Positions 25,077 through 35,177 of a DNA stretch of 64,000 nucleotides are shown one piece after another. Each line of letters begins with the position of its first letter. The stretch's first letter is position 1. This DNA comes from Nocardioides marmoribigeumensis (lineage in GTDB: Bacteria; Actinomycetota; Actinomycetes; Propionibacteriales; Nocardioidaceae): assembly GCF_031458325.1 (NCBI RefSeq), contig NZ_JAVDYG010000001.1, positions 4,216,001 through 4,280,000 of the forward strand, in the 5' to 3' direction. The position numbers and the translations under genes are program-made. The notes beneath the pieces are model-generated. The model did no database searches, was not told the origin of the DNA, and worked only from the letters and a program-made list of their open reading frames with translations.

Positions 25077-26254
25077 GCCGGGACCGCCGTGACGTTCTTC
25101 TCGAGCTCGGCCTCCACCACCGCGAACAGCTTGTCCTCGATGGCGGGCACGCCGATCCTGCGGATCAGGTCGTTGAAGAACCCGTGCACGACCAGACGCT
25201 TGGCCTCGTCGGCCGGGATGCCGCGGGACTGCAGGTAGAACAGCTGCTGGTCGTCGAAGCGGCCGGTCGCCGAGGCGTGGCCCGCGCCCTCGATCTCGCC
25301 GGTCTCGATCTCCAGGTTGGGGATCGAGTCGGCACGGCACCCGTCGGTGAGGACCAGGTTGCGGTTCTCCTCGTAGGTCTCGATGCTCTCCGCGACCTTG
25401 CGGATCAGCACGTTGCCCACCCACACGGTGTGCGCACCCTTGCCCTGCAGCGCGCCCTTGTAGGAGGCGTGGCTGCGGGTCCTGGGCGCGGTGTGGTCCA
25501 CGAAGAGCCGGTGCTCGATGTGCTGGCCCTCGTCGGCGAAGTAGAGGCCGAGGAGCTCGGCGTCACCGCCCGGGCCGTCGTACGTCACGTTGGCGTCCAT
25601 GCGGATCAGGTCGCCGCCGAAGGAGATCGCCGCGTGCTTGTACGACGCGTCGCGGCCCACGCGCGCCTGGTGGTGCGAGAGGTGCACCGCGTCGTCTGCC
25701 CAGTCCTGGATGGACACGACCGTGACGTCGGCGCCGTCGCCCACCACGATCTCGCAGACCGCGGCGACCGACGCGGAGCCGGTGTGGTTGACCACGACGA
25801 CGGCCTTGGAGTGCGTGCCGAAGCGGAACACCAGGTGCCCGCCGGTCGTCTCCGAGGCGTCGGTGCCGGTCACGTCGATGACCAGCGGCTCGGCGACCTC
25901 GGTGTCGGCCGGCACGTCGACGAGCACCGTGGCCGGCACCTCGTCGACGACCCGCGCCGACCAGCGGTCGGACGGGGCCCAGCCGCTCACGCCACGCAGC
26001 GCGCGGGCGTCGTCACCGGTCACGTAGGACACCGAGGCGCCCTCGACGTCGTTCCAGGTCAGCTTCTGGGTGCGGCCGGACAGACCGGCGTCGGCGTGGA
26101 GCCCACGCAGCCGCTTGAGCGGGGTGAAGCGCCACACCTCCTCGCGGCCCGTCGGCGTCGCGTGGTCGGCGACGTCGAAGGAGCCACGCGGGTGGAGGTG
26201 GGACTCGACGTGGTCCAGCTCCAGCGCGGACCTCACGTTGTCAGTCAGTGTCAC
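25073..26254 (-). CDS. sufD: SufD scaffold subunit
   Basis: 393-aa beta-helix protein of the SufBC2D scaffold. It carries the family C-terminal stretch TDGCRADSIPNLEIETGEIEGAGHASATGRFDDQQLFYLQSRG (residues about 308-350) and ends in the helical KLFAVVEAELEK. The GTG start at 26254 has AGGAAG 7 nt upstream. It follows sufB after 56 nt. Confidence 0.95.
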   Translation of the reverse strand: MTLTDNVRSALELDHVESHLHPRGSFDVADHATPTGREEVWRFTPLKRLRGLHADAGLSGRTQKLTWNDVEGASVSYVTGDDARALRGVSGWAPSDRWSARVVDEVPATVLVDVPADTEVAEPLVIDVTGTDASETTGGHLVFRFGTHSKAVVVVNHTGSASVAAVCEIVVGDGADVTVVSIQDWADDAVHLSHHQARVGRDASYKHAAISFGGDLIRMDANVTYDGPGGDAELLGLYFADEGQHIEHRLFVDHTAPRTRSHASYKGALQGKGAHTVWVGNVLIRKVAESIETYEENRNLVLTDGCRADSIPNLEIETGEIEGAGHASATGRFDDQQLFYLQSRGIPADEAKRLVVHGFFNDLIRRIGVPAIEDKLFAVVEAELEKNVTAVPA

Positions 26255-26310
26255 TCGTCTTCTTCCTAGATCGCAGTCGTCACCAAAGGCACCCCGTCGG
26301 GCGGGAGGCG

Positions 26311-27759
26311 CTAGCCGACCGCCCCTTCCATCTGCAGCTCGATCAGGCGGTTGAGCTCGAGGGCGTACTCCATCGGGAGCTCCTTGGCGATCGGCTCGAC
26401 GAAGCCGCGCACGATCATCGCCATCGCCTCGTCCTCGGCCATGCCGCGGGACATCAGGTAGAACAGCTGGTCCTCGGAGACCTTGGACACCGACGCCTCG
26501 TGACCCATCGACACGTCGTCCTCGCGGATGTCGACGTAGGGGTAGGTGTCGGAGCGGCTGATCTGGTCGACCAGCAGCGCGTCGCAGAGCACGTTGGACC
26601 GCGATCCGTGCGCACCCTCGTTGATCTGCACGAGGCCGCGGTAGGACGTGCGCCCGCCGCCACGCGCGACCGACTTGGACAGGATCGAGGAGGACGTGTT
26701 GGGCGCCGCGTGCACCATCTTGGAGCCGGCGTCCTGGTGCTGGCCCTCGCCGGCGAAGGCGATCGACAGCGTCTCGCCGCGAGCGTGCTCGCCCATGAGG
26801 TAGACCGCGGGGTACTTCATCGTCACCTTGGAGCCGATGTTGCCGTCGATCCACTCCATCGACGCGCCGGCCTCGCAGACCGCGCGCTTGGTGACGAGGT
26901 TGTAGACGTTGTTCGACCAGTTCTGGATCGTCGTGTAGCGGCAGTGGCCGCCCTTCTTGACGATGATCTCGACGACCGCGGAGTGCAGCGAGTCGGACTT
27001 GTAGATCGGCGCGGTGCAGCCCTCGACGTAGTGCACGTGGGCACCCTCGTCGACGATGATCAGCGTGCGCTCGAACTGGCCCATGTTCTCGGTGTTGATC
27101 CGGAAGTAGGCCTGCAGCGGGATCTCGACGTGCACGCCCTTGGGGACGTAGATGAACGAGCCGCCCGACCACACCGCGGTGTTGAGCGCGGCGAACTTGT
27201 TGTCGCCGACCGGGATCACGGTGCCGAAGTACTCGCGGAACAGGTCCTCGTGCTCGCGCAGCGCGGTGTCGGTGTCGAGGAACAGGACGCCCTGCTCCTC
27301 GAGGTCCTCACGGATCTTGTGGTAGACGACCTCGGACTCGTACTGCGCGGCGACGCCGGCGACCAGGCGCTGCTTCTCGGCCTCGGGGATGCCGAGCCGG
27401 TCGTAGGTGTTCTTGATGTCCTCGGGGAGCTCCTCCCACGAGGTCGCCTGCTTCTCGGTGGAGCGGACGAAGTACTTGATGTTGTCGAAGTCGATCGTCG
27501 ACAGGTCCGCGCCCCAGGTGGGCATCGGCTTGCGGCCGAAGAGCTTGAGGCCTTTGAGGCGCAGGTCGAGCATCCACTGCGGCTCGGACTTCTTGCCCGA
27601 GATGTCACGGACGACGGCCTCGGTCAGGCCGCGCTGCGCCGCCGCGCCGGCGACGTCGCTGTCGGACCAGCCGTACTCGTACTTGCCCAGGCCCTTGAGC
27701 TCGGGGTTGAGCTCCTCGATGGCGTTGGGCGCCACGGGAGCGTCGGGGTGCGTGGTCAT
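26311..27759 (-). CDS. sufB: SufB scaffold subunit
   Basis: 482-aa Fe-S scaffold core. It shows the SufB N-terminal region ([19 protein letters not shown] near residue 72), the central beta-helix with [10 protein letters not shown] (conserved Cys) near residue 247, ATIQNWS-type [12 protein letters not shown], and the C-terminal [19 protein letters not shown]. No intein is seen. Its ATG 27759 overlaps the sufR stop by 4 nt, so SufR and SufB are coupled. Confidence 0.97.
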   Translation of the reverse strand: MTTHPDAPVAPNAIEELNPELKGLGKYEYGWSDSDVAGAAAQRGLTEAVVRDISGKKSEPQWMLDLRLKGLKLFGRKPMPTWGADLSTIDFDNIKYFVRSTEKQATSWEELPEDIKNTYDRLGIPEAEKQRLVAGVAAQYESEVVYHKIREDLEEQGVLFLDTDTALREHEDLFREYFGTVIPVGDNKFAALNTAVWSGGSFIYVPKGVHVEIPLQAYFRINTENMGQFERTLIIVDEGAHVHYVEGCTAPIYKSDSLHSAVVEIIVKKGGHCRYTTIQNWSNNVYNLVTKRAVCEAGASMEWIDGNIGSKVTMKYPAVYLMGEHARGETLSIAFAGEGQHQDAGSKMVHAAPNTSSSILSKSVARGGGRTSYRGLVQINEGAHGSRSNVLCDALLVDQISRSDTYPYVDIREDDVSMGHEASVSKVSEDQLFYLMSRGMAEDEAMAMIVRGFVEPIAKELPMEYALELNRLIELQMEGAVG

Positions 27760-28442
27760 GAGGACCGCCTCTCCGAAGGGGTTGGGTGGGGGGTGGTACG
27801 GGCAGGGATCGAGGTGGTGCAGACACCGTCGCCGTGGGCGATGGTGGCCAGCCGCTGGACGTGGCTGCCCAGCACGCGCGAGAAGACCTCGGTCTCGGCC
27901 TCGCACAGCTGGGGGAACTCGTGGGCGACGTGGGCGACCGGGCAGTGCTGCTGGCACAGCTGCTCGCCCATCGGCCCCTGGAGCACGCCGGCGGCGAAGC
28001 CGTGGGTGCGCAGCACCTGGGCGAGGGCCTGGGGCGCGCTCAGCGACGGGTCGGCGGCGCGGACGTCGGCGACCGCCTCCTCGACCCAGGACAGCCGCTG
28101 CCGGGCGAAGGCCAGCACGGCGTCGTCGCCGGCGGTCTGGGACAGGAAGCGCAGCGCCTGGGCCGCGAGGTCGTCGTACTGCTGCTCGAACTGGTCGCGA
28201 CCGGCCGCGGTGAGCGCGAACTCCTTGGCCGGGCGCCCGCGGCGACGCTCCTTGGTGCGGGCGTCCTGGGCGACGACGGCGCCGGTGGCCAGCAGGTGGT
28301 CGAGGTGGCGCCGGATCGCCGCCGGCGTCAGGTCCAGCAGCTCGGCCAGCGTGGCCGCGGTGCTGGGGCCGTGCTCGAGGATCGCCCGGGCCACGCGCTG
28401 ACGCGTGGGCGCGTCGACGTGCTCGAGGACCTCGATTTCCAT
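27756..28442 (-). CDS. sufR: SufR Fe-S-sensing transcriptional repressor
   Basis: 228-aa regulator heading the suf operon. The N-terminal winged helix ([23 protein letters not shown], residues about 28-50) is followed by a dimer domain with four cysteines at 163, 167, 180 and 208 (CQQHC...QLC), matching the [4Fe-4S] ligands of SufR. When the cluster is present SufR represses suf. A 14-bp palindrome lies 38 nt upstream. ATG 28442 has AACAAT 6 nt before it, so the message may be leaderless. Confidence 0.94.
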   Translation of the reverse strand: MEIEVLEHVDAPTRQRVARAILEHGPSTAATLAELLDLTPAAIRRHLDHLLATGAVVAQDARTKERRRGRPAKEFALTAAGRDQFEQQYDDLAAQALRFLSQTAGDDAVLAFARQRLSWVEEAVADVRAADPSLSAPQALAQVLRTHGFAAGVLQGPMGEQLCQQHCPVAHVAHEFPQLCEAETEVFSRVLGSHVQRLATIAHGDGVCTTSIPARTTPHPTPSERRSS

Positions 28443-28479
28443 GACGCCATTGTTGCGTTAATCAAAACCGCCCTTCAAG

Positions 28480-28493
28480 TAAGGGTCCCCTTA
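28480..28493. promoter_or_regulatory. palindrome upstream of sufR, probable SufR operator
   Basis: TAAGGG-TC-CCCTTA, perfect 6-bp arms, and preceded by CCCTT at 28471-28475 that pairs with the first AAGGG. It lies in the sufR/ABC divergent spacer, 38 nt from the sufR ATG and over or next to a TTGAAG -35 candidate. SufR binding is inferred from place and symmetry. Confidence 0.5.
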
Positions 28494-28556
28494 GTCGCCC
28501 CGCGACGTGTGACCCGTTCGTCATCCAGGTCCGGCGGGCGGGGCCGTGGGCGCTCC

Positions 28557-28562
28557 TAGACT
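28557..28562 (+). promoter_or_regulatory. -10 element, leaderless start of the ABC-2 ATPase
   Basis: TAGACT, 7 nt before GTG 28570. Confidence 0.5.
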
Positions 28563-28569
28563 GGGGGTC

Positions 28570-29526
28570 GTGCCGTCCACCCCCTCCTCCCCCGCGTCGA
28601 CGTCTGCCGTCGACATCCGCGGGCTGGTGATGAGGTACGGCGCCAAGACGGCCGTCGACCACCTCGACCTGACCGTCGAGCGCGGGACCATCACCGCGGT
28701 GCTCGGGCCCAACGGCGCCGGGAAGACGACGACCCTGGAGACCTGCGAGGGCTTCCGCCGGCCCCAGGAGGGCACCGTCCGTGTCCTGGGCCTCGACCCG
28801 GTGGCCGACCGGCAGGAGCTGCTCCCCCGCATCGGCGTGATGCTGCAGACCGGTGGTGCCTGGACCGGCGTCCGCGCAGTGGAGATGCTCCGCCACGTCG
28901 CCTCGCTGCACGCCCACCCGCTGCCCGTCGAGCTGCTCGTCGAACGTCTGGGGCTCGACGACTGCGGCCGCACGGCCTACCGCAGGCTCTCCGGGGGCCA
29001 GAAGCAGCGGCTGTCCCTCGCCATGGCGCTGGTCGGCCGGCCCGAGCTGCTCTTCGTCGACGAGCCGACCGCGGGCATGGACCCGCAGGCGCGCCGCGAC
29101 ACCTGGGAGCTGCTCGAGGAGGTCCGGGGCGACGGGGTCACCACGGTGCTCACCACCCACTACCTCGACGAGGCCGAGCGCCTCGCCGACCAGGTCCACA
29201 TCATCGACCGCGGACGTCTCATCGCCAGCGGCTCCCCGGCCGAGCTGGTCCGCGGTGCCGGCGAGCGCACGCTGCGGCTGACGGCCGTCGCCCCCCTGCC
29301 CGCGGACGCCGAGCAGACCCTCGGCGCCGACCTCGGCTCGCTCGGCGAGGTGCACCTGGTCGACGGCCACACGCTGCTGGTCAGCGGCGCGGTGGACGCC
29401 AAGGCGCTGGGCGTCGTCGCCACCTGGTGCGAGCGGCGCGACGTCGAGCCCGACGCGCTGGCGATGGGCCAGCGCACCCTGGAGGACGTCTTCCTCCAGC
29501 TGACCGGACGGGAGTTCGAGGAGTGA
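28570..29526 (+). CDS. ABC-2 exporter ATP-binding protein
   Basis: 318-aa DrrA/CcmA-type ATPase. Walker A GPNGAGKTT near residue 48, Q-loop, signature LSGGQKQRLSLAMAL near 140, Walker B LLFVDEPTAGMD, H-loop TTHYLDEAE. The C-terminal extension ends QRTLEDVFLQLTGREFEE, typical of exporters paired with a separate permease. It overlaps the permease gene by 4 nt (GTGA). GTG 28570 is chosen from the TAGACT hexamer; GTG 28546 is possible. Cargo unknown. In related genomes this pair sits beside ctaA/ctaB and may serve heme or cytochrome assembly, an inference. Confidence 0.9.
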   Translation: MPSTPSSPASTSAVDIRGLVMRYGAKTAVDHLDLTVERGTITAVLGPNGAGKTTTLETCEGFRRPQEGTVRVLGLDPVADRQELLPRIGVMLQTGGAWTGVRAVEMLRHVASLHAHPLPVELLVERLGLDDCGRTAYRRLSGGQKQRLSLAMALVGRPELLFVDEPTAGMDPQARRDTWELLEEVRGDGVTTVLTTHYLDEAERLADQVHIIDRGRLIASGSPAELVRGAGERTLRLTAVAPLPADAEQTLGADLGSLGEVHLVDGHTLLVSGAVDAKALGVVATWCERRDVEPDALAMGQRTLEDVFLQLTGREFEE

Positions 29527-30314
29527 CGGCCACCCCCCGTGCGACAGGGACCTTCGCGCCCGCCCCCGGGTCGGCTCCGCTGGGCCGCCAGGTGCTGGCG
29601 CAGGCGCGCATGGAGGCGCGGCTGATGCTGCGCAACGGCGAGCAGCTGCTGCTGGCCCTCGCGATCCCGGTGCTCGTGCTGGTCGGCGGCGTGGCCGCGA
29701 TCGAGCGCCAGAACCTCTCGCTGTCCCACACCGCCATCGACACCCTCGCGCCGGGGGTGCTGGCCCTGGCGATCATGTCGACCTCCTTCACCTCGGTCGC
29801 GATCACGACCGCCTTCGAGCGCAGGTACGCCGTCCTGAAGCGGCTCGGTGCCTCCCCGCTCCCCCGCCACGGGCTCCTGCTGGGCAAGGTCGGAGCGCTG
29901 CTCGCGGTGCTCGTCGGCCAGGTCGTCGTGCTCGGCGGCTTCGCGCTGGCGCTCGACTGGGACCCGGCCGTCACCCTGCGCGGCGTGGCCGGTGCGCTCG
30001 CGACGGCGATCCTGGGCGTCGCGGCCTTCGCCTCGCTGGGCCTCCTCATCGCCGGCACGCTGCGCGCCGAGGCGACCCTGGCCGTGGCCAACCTGATCTA
30101 CCTCCTCCTCGCCGCCGGCGGCGCGGTCGTCCTGCCGGCCTCGGTCTACGGCCACGGCCAGCACGTCGTCCGCTGGCTGCCGTCCGGCGCGCTCGGCGGC
30201 GGCCTGCGCGAGTCGCTGCTCGTCGGGACCTTCCCGCTGACCCCCTGCCTGGTGCTGGTCGCCTGGGCCGCGCTCGGCACCCTGCTCACGGCGAGGACGT
30301 TCTCGTGGGACTGA
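29523..30314 (+). CDS. ABC-2 exporter permease
   Basis: 263-aa membrane protein with about six helices: LLLALAIPVLVLVGGVAAI near residue 40, VLALAIMSTSFTSVAITTAF near 78, then VGALLAVLVGQVVVLGGFALAL, GALATAILGVAAFASLGLLIAG, VANLIYLLLAAGGAVVLPA and LVLVAWAALGTLLTA. ABC2-type permease; partner of the preceding ATPase. Starts at GTG inside the ATPase stop and overlaps ctaA by 10 nt, so all three are one operon. Confidence 0.9.
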   Translation: MTATPRATGTFAPAPGSAPLGRQVLAQARMEARLMLRNGEQLLLALAIPVLVLVGGVAAIERQNLSLSHTAIDTLAPGVLALAIMSTSFTSVAITTAFERRYAVLKRLGASPLPRHGLLLGKVGALLAVLVGQVVVLGGFALALDWDPAVTLRGVAGALATAILGVAAFASLGLLIAGTLRAEATLAVANLIYLLLAAGGAVVLPASVYGHGQHVVRWLPSGALGGGLRESLLVGTFPLTPCLVLVAWAALGTLLTARTFSWD

Positions 30315-31246
30315 CCACCTCCGCGCCCGTCGAGCCCGACGCCGGGGTCGCGGCCTGGGCCCGCCTGCGCCTGGCCGCCTGGGCGTCCCTGGTCGCCAAC
30401 ATCGGCATCGTCGTCACCGGCGGCGTCGTGCGGCTGACCGGCAGCGGACTCGGCTGCCCGACCTGGCCGCGCTGCACCGACGAGGCGTTCACCCCGCACC
30501 AGGCGCTGAGCTACCACTCCGCGATCGAGTTCGGGAACCGCACGCTCACCTTCGTGCTCGCCGCGGTGGCCGTGGCGACCTTCGTCGTGGCCTACCGCGT
30601 CGGCCGGCGCGGCCCGCTGCGGCTCGCCGTGCTCCTCGCGCTGGGCGTGCCCGCCCAGGCCCTGCTCGGCGGCATCACGGTGCTGGTCGACCTCAACCCG
30701 TGGGTCGTGGCGGGCCACCTGCTGCTGTCGATGGCGATGATCTCCGTCGCGGTGCTCCTCCTGCGCCGCGTGTACGACGAGGACCGGCCGCGCGTGCGCG
30801 CCGTACCCCCGGCCCTGGCGCGGCTCGCCGCGCTGACGTACGCCGCCGGCTGGGCCGTGCTCTACGTCGGCACCGTGGTGACCGGGTCCGGCCCCCACGC
30901 CGGCGACGCCAGCTCACCCCGCAACGGGCTGGACCCGCGCGGCATGAGCCAGCTGCACGCCGACCTGGTGTTCCTGCTCGTCGGCCTCACGGTCGGTCTC
31001 CTGCTCGCGTTGCTCGCCACCCGCGCACGACCCCAGGCCGTCCGTGCGGCCAAGGCCCTGCTCGCCGTCGAGCTCGCGCAGGGGCTGGTCGGCTTCGTGC
31101 AGTACTTCACCGGGCTGCCGGTGCTGGTCGTGGCCGTGCACCTGCTCGGCTCCGCCGTCGTGGCGGCGGCGATGACCTGGGCGCTCGTGGAGACCCGGGC
31201 CGCCGAGCCCTCACGTCACCAGCCCGGTCAGCCCCTGACCTCGTAG
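30305..31246 (+). CDS. ctaA: heme A synthase CtaA
   Basis: 313-aa Cox15/CtaA protein oxidising heme O to heme A in the membrane. First helix ends in the conserved GGVVRLTGSGLGCPTWPRC with the paired cysteines near residues 52-58. Heme-ligand histidines are suggested in ALSYHSAIEFGNR, VAGHLLLSMAMI, SQLHADLVFL and VAVHLLGSAV. About eight membrane helices. Third gene of the ABC-2 operon. GTG start inside the permease gene. Its end overlaps the SUKH gene by 19 nt tail to tail. Confidence 0.95.
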   Translation: MGLTTSAPVEPDAGVAAWARLRLAAWASLVANIGIVVTGGVVRLTGSGLGCPTWPRCTDEAFTPHQALSYHSAIEFGNRTLTFVLAAVAVATFVVAYRVGRRGPLRLAVLLALGVPAQALLGGITVLVDLNPWVVAGHLLLSMAMISVAVLLLRRVYDEDRPRVRAVPPALARLAALTYAAGWAVLYVGTVVTGSGPHAGDASSPRNGLDPRGMSQLHADLVFLLVGLTVGLLLALLATRARPQAVRAAKALLAVELAQGLVGFVQYFTGLPVLVVAVHLLGSAVVAAAMTWALVETRAAEPSRHQPGQPLTS

Positions 31247-31860
31247 CGCACCTGCGCCCCGTCCGGCAGGTCCCGGAGCTGCGCGGCGAGATCGCCGCGC
31301 ACGCGCATGCCTTCCGTGGCGTCCAGGGCGTAGAGGTTCGCCACGTCGAACGCACCGCCGAGGACGAACGGTCGCTTGGGGACCAGACGTGTCCCCGGCA
31401 CGAGCGTCCCGTGTCGGGACTGCCAGTCATGAGCGACCGGGTAGCCGGTGAGCTCGCGGTAGTCGGACAGCAGCTGGTCGGCCCAGTCCTCGATGCTCGT
31501 GCCCATCGCCCCGACGTCCCCCGTCTCGGGATCGAAGGTCACGACACGGTCTCCTCGCAGGGCGAACTGGACGCCGAACACGTCCTCGGCGAAGAAGAGG
31601 AGCCCCTCGGCCAGCTCGCCGTAGGCCACTCTCCACCCGTGCTCGGCGTTCCACTCCTCCAGCGACCCGCCCGTCACCGACGGGCCGGACCCGAAGACGT
31701 GGAGAGCGGACTCGAAGGCGTAGAACCCGTTGCGCGCCACCAGCAGCGCGCCCAGCTCCTCGGCCACGGGCCCGCCGTCGAGGCGCACGGCGGGTGTGGC
31801 GGGCCCGGACGCGTCCGAGGCGATCGAGAGCAACCTGGTGGTGCGAGGACCGAGCTTCAA
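31228..31860 (-). CDS. SMI1/KNR4 (SUKH)-like protein
   Basis: 210-aa protein with a SUKH-type core: ELGALLVARNGFYAFESALHVFGSG near residues 34-58, EEWNAEHGWR, AEGLLFFAEDVFGVQFALRGDRVVTFDPETGDV near 83-115, and IEDWADQLLSDY near 122. SUKH domains are often immunity proteins against contact-dependent toxins, but orphan housekeeping members exist. No toxin is seen nearby. The start is TTG at 31860, with GGAG 5-8 nt upstream. It sits between ctaA and ctaB. Confidence 0.75.
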   Translation of the reverse strand: MKLGPRTTRLLSIASDASGPATPAVRLDGGPVAEELGALLVARNGFYAFESALHVFGSGPSVTGGSLEEWNAEHGWRVAYGELAEGLLFFAEDVFGVQFALRGDRVVTFDPETGDVGAMGTSIEDWADQLLSDYRELTGYPVAHDWQSRHGTLVPGTRLVPKRPFVLGGAFDVANLYALDATEGMRVRGDLAAQLRDLPDGAQVRYEVRG

Positions 31861-31894
31861 CAGATCTCCGACTACGCCTGCGGGGCGTGAGGTC

Positions 31895-32872
31895 TCAGCG
31901 GCCCAGCAGCGGGTCGAGCGCGACCGCGAGGAAGAGCAGCGACAGGTACATGTTGGACCAGTGGAAGAGCCGCATCGGCTTGATCTCCACCACGTTGTCG
32001 GTGCGCTGCGCCCGTTGCCGCAGGCCCCACGACTCGGCCACGAAGACCGCGCCGAGCACTCCGGCGGCGACGGGGTAGAGCCAGCCCGTGCCGGCCACCG
32101 GCCACAGGGCGACCGAGGTCGCCACGGTCACGACGGCGTAGGCGAGGATCTGGTTGCCGACCTCGGCCGCCGGGGCCACCGAGGGGAGCATCGGGACGTC
32201 GGCGGCGGCGTAGTCCTCGCGGTAGCGCAGGGCCAGCGCCCAGAAGTGCGGCGGGGTCCAGAAGAAGACCACCAGGAAGAGGACGACGGGGGCCCAGGCC
32301 AGCGAGCCGGTGACCGCGGTCCAGCCGATGAGCGCCGGGAAGCAGCCGGCGGCGCCGCCCCACACGATGTTCTGGCTCGTGCGCCGCTTGAGCAGCATGG
32401 TGTAGCCGACGACGTAGAAGACGTTGGCCGCGAGCGCGAGGCCCGAGGAGAGCCAGTTGACGGCCAGGCCCAGCAGGAGCGTCGAGACGACGCCGAGCAC
32501 GAGGCCGAAGACGAGGGCCGCGCGCGGGGTGACCGCGTGGCGCGGCAGGGCACGACGGCGGGTGCGGCGCATGCGCTCGTCGATGTCGCGGTCGTAGACG
32601 CAGTTGAGCACGTTGGCGCTGCCGGCAGAGAGCGTGCCGCCCACGACGGTCGCGATGACGAGCCACACGTCGGGCACACCGCGTGCGGCGAGGAACATCA
32701 CCGGAACGGTGGTGAGCAGCAGCAGCTCGATGATGCGCGGCTTGGTGAGGCCGACGTACGCCGCGAGGACGTCGCGCGTGGAGGCGCGACCGAGGCGGTC
32801 GGAGTAGTCGGTGTGCCCGTCCCGCGCGGTCGCGGAGGCCCGTGCACCGGGTTGGGGATCGAGGGCCGTCAC
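31895..32872 (-). CDS. ctaB: protoheme IX farnesyltransferase CtaB
   Basis: 325-aa UbiA-type prenyltransferase that makes heme O from protoheme and farnesyl diphosphate. The aspartate-rich motif is [21 protein letters not shown] near residue 92-112, the second conserved loop [14 protein letters not shown] is near 222, and there are about eight membrane helices. GTG 32872 is chosen: TACACT lies 7 nt upstream. It is divergent from tkt. Together with CtaA it provides heme A for cytochrome oxidase. Confidence 0.95.
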   Translation of the reverse strand: MTALDPQPGARASATARDGHTDYSDRLGRASTRDVLAAYVGLTKPRIIELLLLTTVPVMFLAARGVPDVWLVIATVVGGTLSAGSANVLNCVYDRDIDERMRRTRRRALPRHAVTPRAALVFGLVLGVVSTLLLGLAVNWLSSGLALAANVFYVVGYTMLLKRRTSQNIVWGGAAGCFPALIGWTAVTGSLAWAPVVLFLVVFFWTPPHFWALALRYREDYAAADVPMLPSVAPAAEVGNQILAYAVVTVATSVALWPVAGTGWLYPVAAGVLGAVFVAESWGLRQRAQRTDNVVEIKPMRLFHWSNMYLSLLFLAVALDPLLGR

Positions 32873-32879
32873 GTCGGGA

Positions 32880-32885
32880 AGTGTA
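32880..32885 (-). promoter_or_regulatory. -10 element, leaderless start of ctaB
   Basis: TACACT on the minus strand, 7 nt before GTG 32872. Confidence 0.5.
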
Positions 32886-32966
32886 GTGGTCGCGCTCGTC
32901 GGGCACCGCCTCCACGTGCCCTTCTGGGCGATCCGAGTGGATGTGCATCTGCTCACTCCACCTCGG

Positions 32967-32972
32967 TAGGGT
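32967..32972 (+). promoter_or_regulatory. -10 candidate of the tkt operon
   Basis: TAGGGT about 31 nt before GTG 33004, with AGAGGA as ribosome binding site between. This gives a short leader, unlike the leaderless genes. Confidence 0.4.
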
Positions 32973-33003
32973 CGAGACACCGCCGTACGACGAGAGGAAC
33001 CCC

Positions 33004-35112
33004 GTGAGCAAGCTGGAGTGGACCGACCTCGACCGCAGGGCGGTCGACACCGTCCGCGCCCTGTCGATGGATGCCGTCCAGAAGGTCGGCAACGGCCACC
33101 CGGGCACGGCGATGAGCCTGGCGCCGGTCGCCTACCTCCTGTTCCAGAAGGTCATGCGCCACGACCCGGCCGACCCCGACTGGATCGCGCGCGACCGCTT
33201 CGTCCTCTCGTGCGGCCACACCAGCCTCACCCTCTACAACCAGCTCTTCCTCGGCGGCTTCGGCCTCGAGCTGGAGGACCTCAAGGCGCTGCGCACCTGG
33301 GGCAGCAAGACCCCGGGGCACCCCGAGGTGCACCACACCGCCGGGGTCGAGACCACGACCGGCCCTCTGGGCCAGGGCCTCGCGACCGCCGTCGGCATGG
33401 CGATGGCCGCGCGACGCGAGCGCGGTCTGCTCGACCCCGAGCCGGCGGTCGGTGAGAGCCTCTTCGACCATCACGTCTACGTGCTCTGCAGCGACGGCGA
33501 CATGCAGGAGGGCGTCACCGCCGAGGCCTCCTCCCTCGCCGGTCACCAGCAGCTCGGCAACCTCGTCGTCATCTACGACGACAACAAGATCTCGATCGAG
33601 GACGACACCTCGATCGCGTTCAGCGAGGACGTCTCCGCCCGCTACAAGGCCTACGGCTGGCACGTGCAGGACGTCGACTGGACCAACGGCGGCGACCACT
33701 ACGAGGAGGACGTCCCGGCCCTCCACCGCGCCATCGAGAGGGCCAAGGCCGAGACCGGTCGCCCCAGCTTCATCAACCTGCGCACGATCATCGCCTGGCC
33801 CGCCCCCCACGCGCAGGGCACCGGCTCCTCACACGGGTCCGCCCTCGGCGAGGACGAGGTGCGGGCGACCAAGGAGATCCTCGGGTTCGACCCCGACCGC
33901 ACCTTCCAGGTCGACGACGACGTGCTCGAGCACACCCGGTCGCTGCGCGAGCGTGGCGCGGCGGCGGGTGCCGCCTGGGACGAGCGCTACGCCGCGTGGG
34001 CCGAGGCCGCCCCGGAGCGGGCCGCGCTCCTGCACCGGCTGCGCGGCCGCGAGCTGCCCGCCGGCTGGAAGGACGTGCTGCCCGCCTTCGACGCCGACGA
34101 GAAGGGGGTCGCGACCCGCAAGGCGTCCGGCGAGGTGCTCAACGCGCTCGCGCCGGTGCTGCCCGAGCTGTGGGGCGGCTCGGCCGACCTCGCCGGCTCC
34201 AACAACACCACGATGAAGGGCGAGCCGTCCTTCATCCCGTCGGGGCACGCGACCGAGCAGTTCCCCGGCGACCGGTACGGCCGCACGCTGCACTTCGGCA
34301 TCCGCGAGCACGCCATGGGCGCGATCATGAACGGCATCGCCCTGCACGGCGGGACCCGGGTCTACGGCGGGACGTTCCTCGTCTTCTCCGACTACATGCG
34401 GCCCGCGGTGCGGCTCGCGGCCGTCATGCAGGCGCCGGTCACCTACGTCTGGACCCACGACTCGATCGGTCTCGGCGAGGACGGCCCGACCCACCAGCCC
34501 GTCGAGCACCTCGCCGCCCTGCGCGCGATCCCGGGCCTGGACGTCGTACGCCCCGCCGACGCCAACGAGACCGCCGTCGCCTGGCGCACGATCCTGGAGA
34601 ACCCCCACGGCCCGACCGGGCTCTGCCTCACCCGTCAGGACGTCCCGACCTTCCCCCGCGGCCAGCAGGACGACGGCACGTCCTGGGGCTCGGCCGACAG
34701 CGCCTCCCGCGGGGCCTACGTCCTGCTCGACGCCGAGGGCGAGGCCGACGTGCTGCTGGTCGGCACCGGCTCCGAGGTCCAGGTCGCGGTCGCGGCCCGT
34801 GAGCTGCTCGCCGCCGACGGCATCAAGGCCCGTGTCGTGTCGATGCCGAGTCGCGAGTGGTTCGACCGCCAGGACGCCGCCTACAAGGACACGGTCCTGC
34901 CGCCCACGGTCAAGGCGCGGGTCAGCGTCGAGGCGGGCGTGGCACAGGGCTGGCGCGAGATCGTCGGCGACCACGGCCGGTGCGTCTCGCTCGAGCACTT
35001 CGGCGCCAGCGCCGCCTACCAGCGTCTCTACGCCGAGTTCGGCATCACCGCGGAGGCCGTCGCGGCCGCCGCCAAGGACAGCATCGAGTCGGCTCGCAAC
35101 GCCCACCCGTGA
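33004..35112 (+). CDS. tkt: transketolase
   Basis: 702-aa thiamine diphosphate enzyme of the non-oxidative pentose phosphate pathway. Marks: [13 protein letters not shown] near residue 28, the ThDP motif GDGDMQEG...NKISIED from about residue 162, and the pyrimidine domain with [12 protein letters not shown] near 492. First gene of tkt-tal-pgi-zwf-opcA-pgl. GTG start with AGAGGA 6-11 nt upstream. Confidence 0.97.
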   Translation: MSKLEWTDLDRRAVDTVRALSMDAVQKVGNGHPGTAMSLAPVAYLLFQKVMRHDPADPDWIARDRFVLSCGHTSLTLYNQLFLGGFGLELEDLKALRTWGSKTPGHPEVHHTAGVETTTGPLGQGLATAVGMAMAARRERGLLDPEPAVGESLFDHHVYVLCSDGDMQEGVTAEASSLAGHQQLGNLVVIYDDNKISIEDDTSIAFSEDVSARYKAYGWHVQDVDWTNGGDHYEEDVPALHRAIERAKAETGRPSFINLRTIIAWPAPHAQGTGSSHGSALGEDEVRATKEILGFDPDRTFQVDDDVLEHTRSLRERGAAAGAAWDERYAAWAEAAPERAALLHRLRGRELPAGWKDVLPAFDADEKGVATRKASGEVLNALAPVLPELWGGSADLAGSNNTTMKGEPSFIPSGHATEQFPGDRYGRTLHFGIREHAMGAIMNGIALHGGTRVYGGTFLVFSDYMRPAVRLAAVMQAPVTYVWTHDSIGLGEDGPTHQPVEHLAALRAIPGLDVVRPADANETAVAWRTILENPHGPTGLCLTRQDVPTFPRGQQDDGTSWGSADSASRGAYVLLDAEGEADVLLVGTGSEVQVAVAARELLAADGIKARVVSMPSREWFDRQDAAYKDTVLPPTVKARVSVEAGVAQGWREIVGDHGRCVSLEHFGASAAYQRLYAEFGITAEAVAAAAKDSIESARNAHP

Positions 35113-35177
35113 CCGTCCACTGACGTTTGCAGCGTCCACCGCGACGGGTACGCCGACCCCAACAGGAGGGAAGTTCC

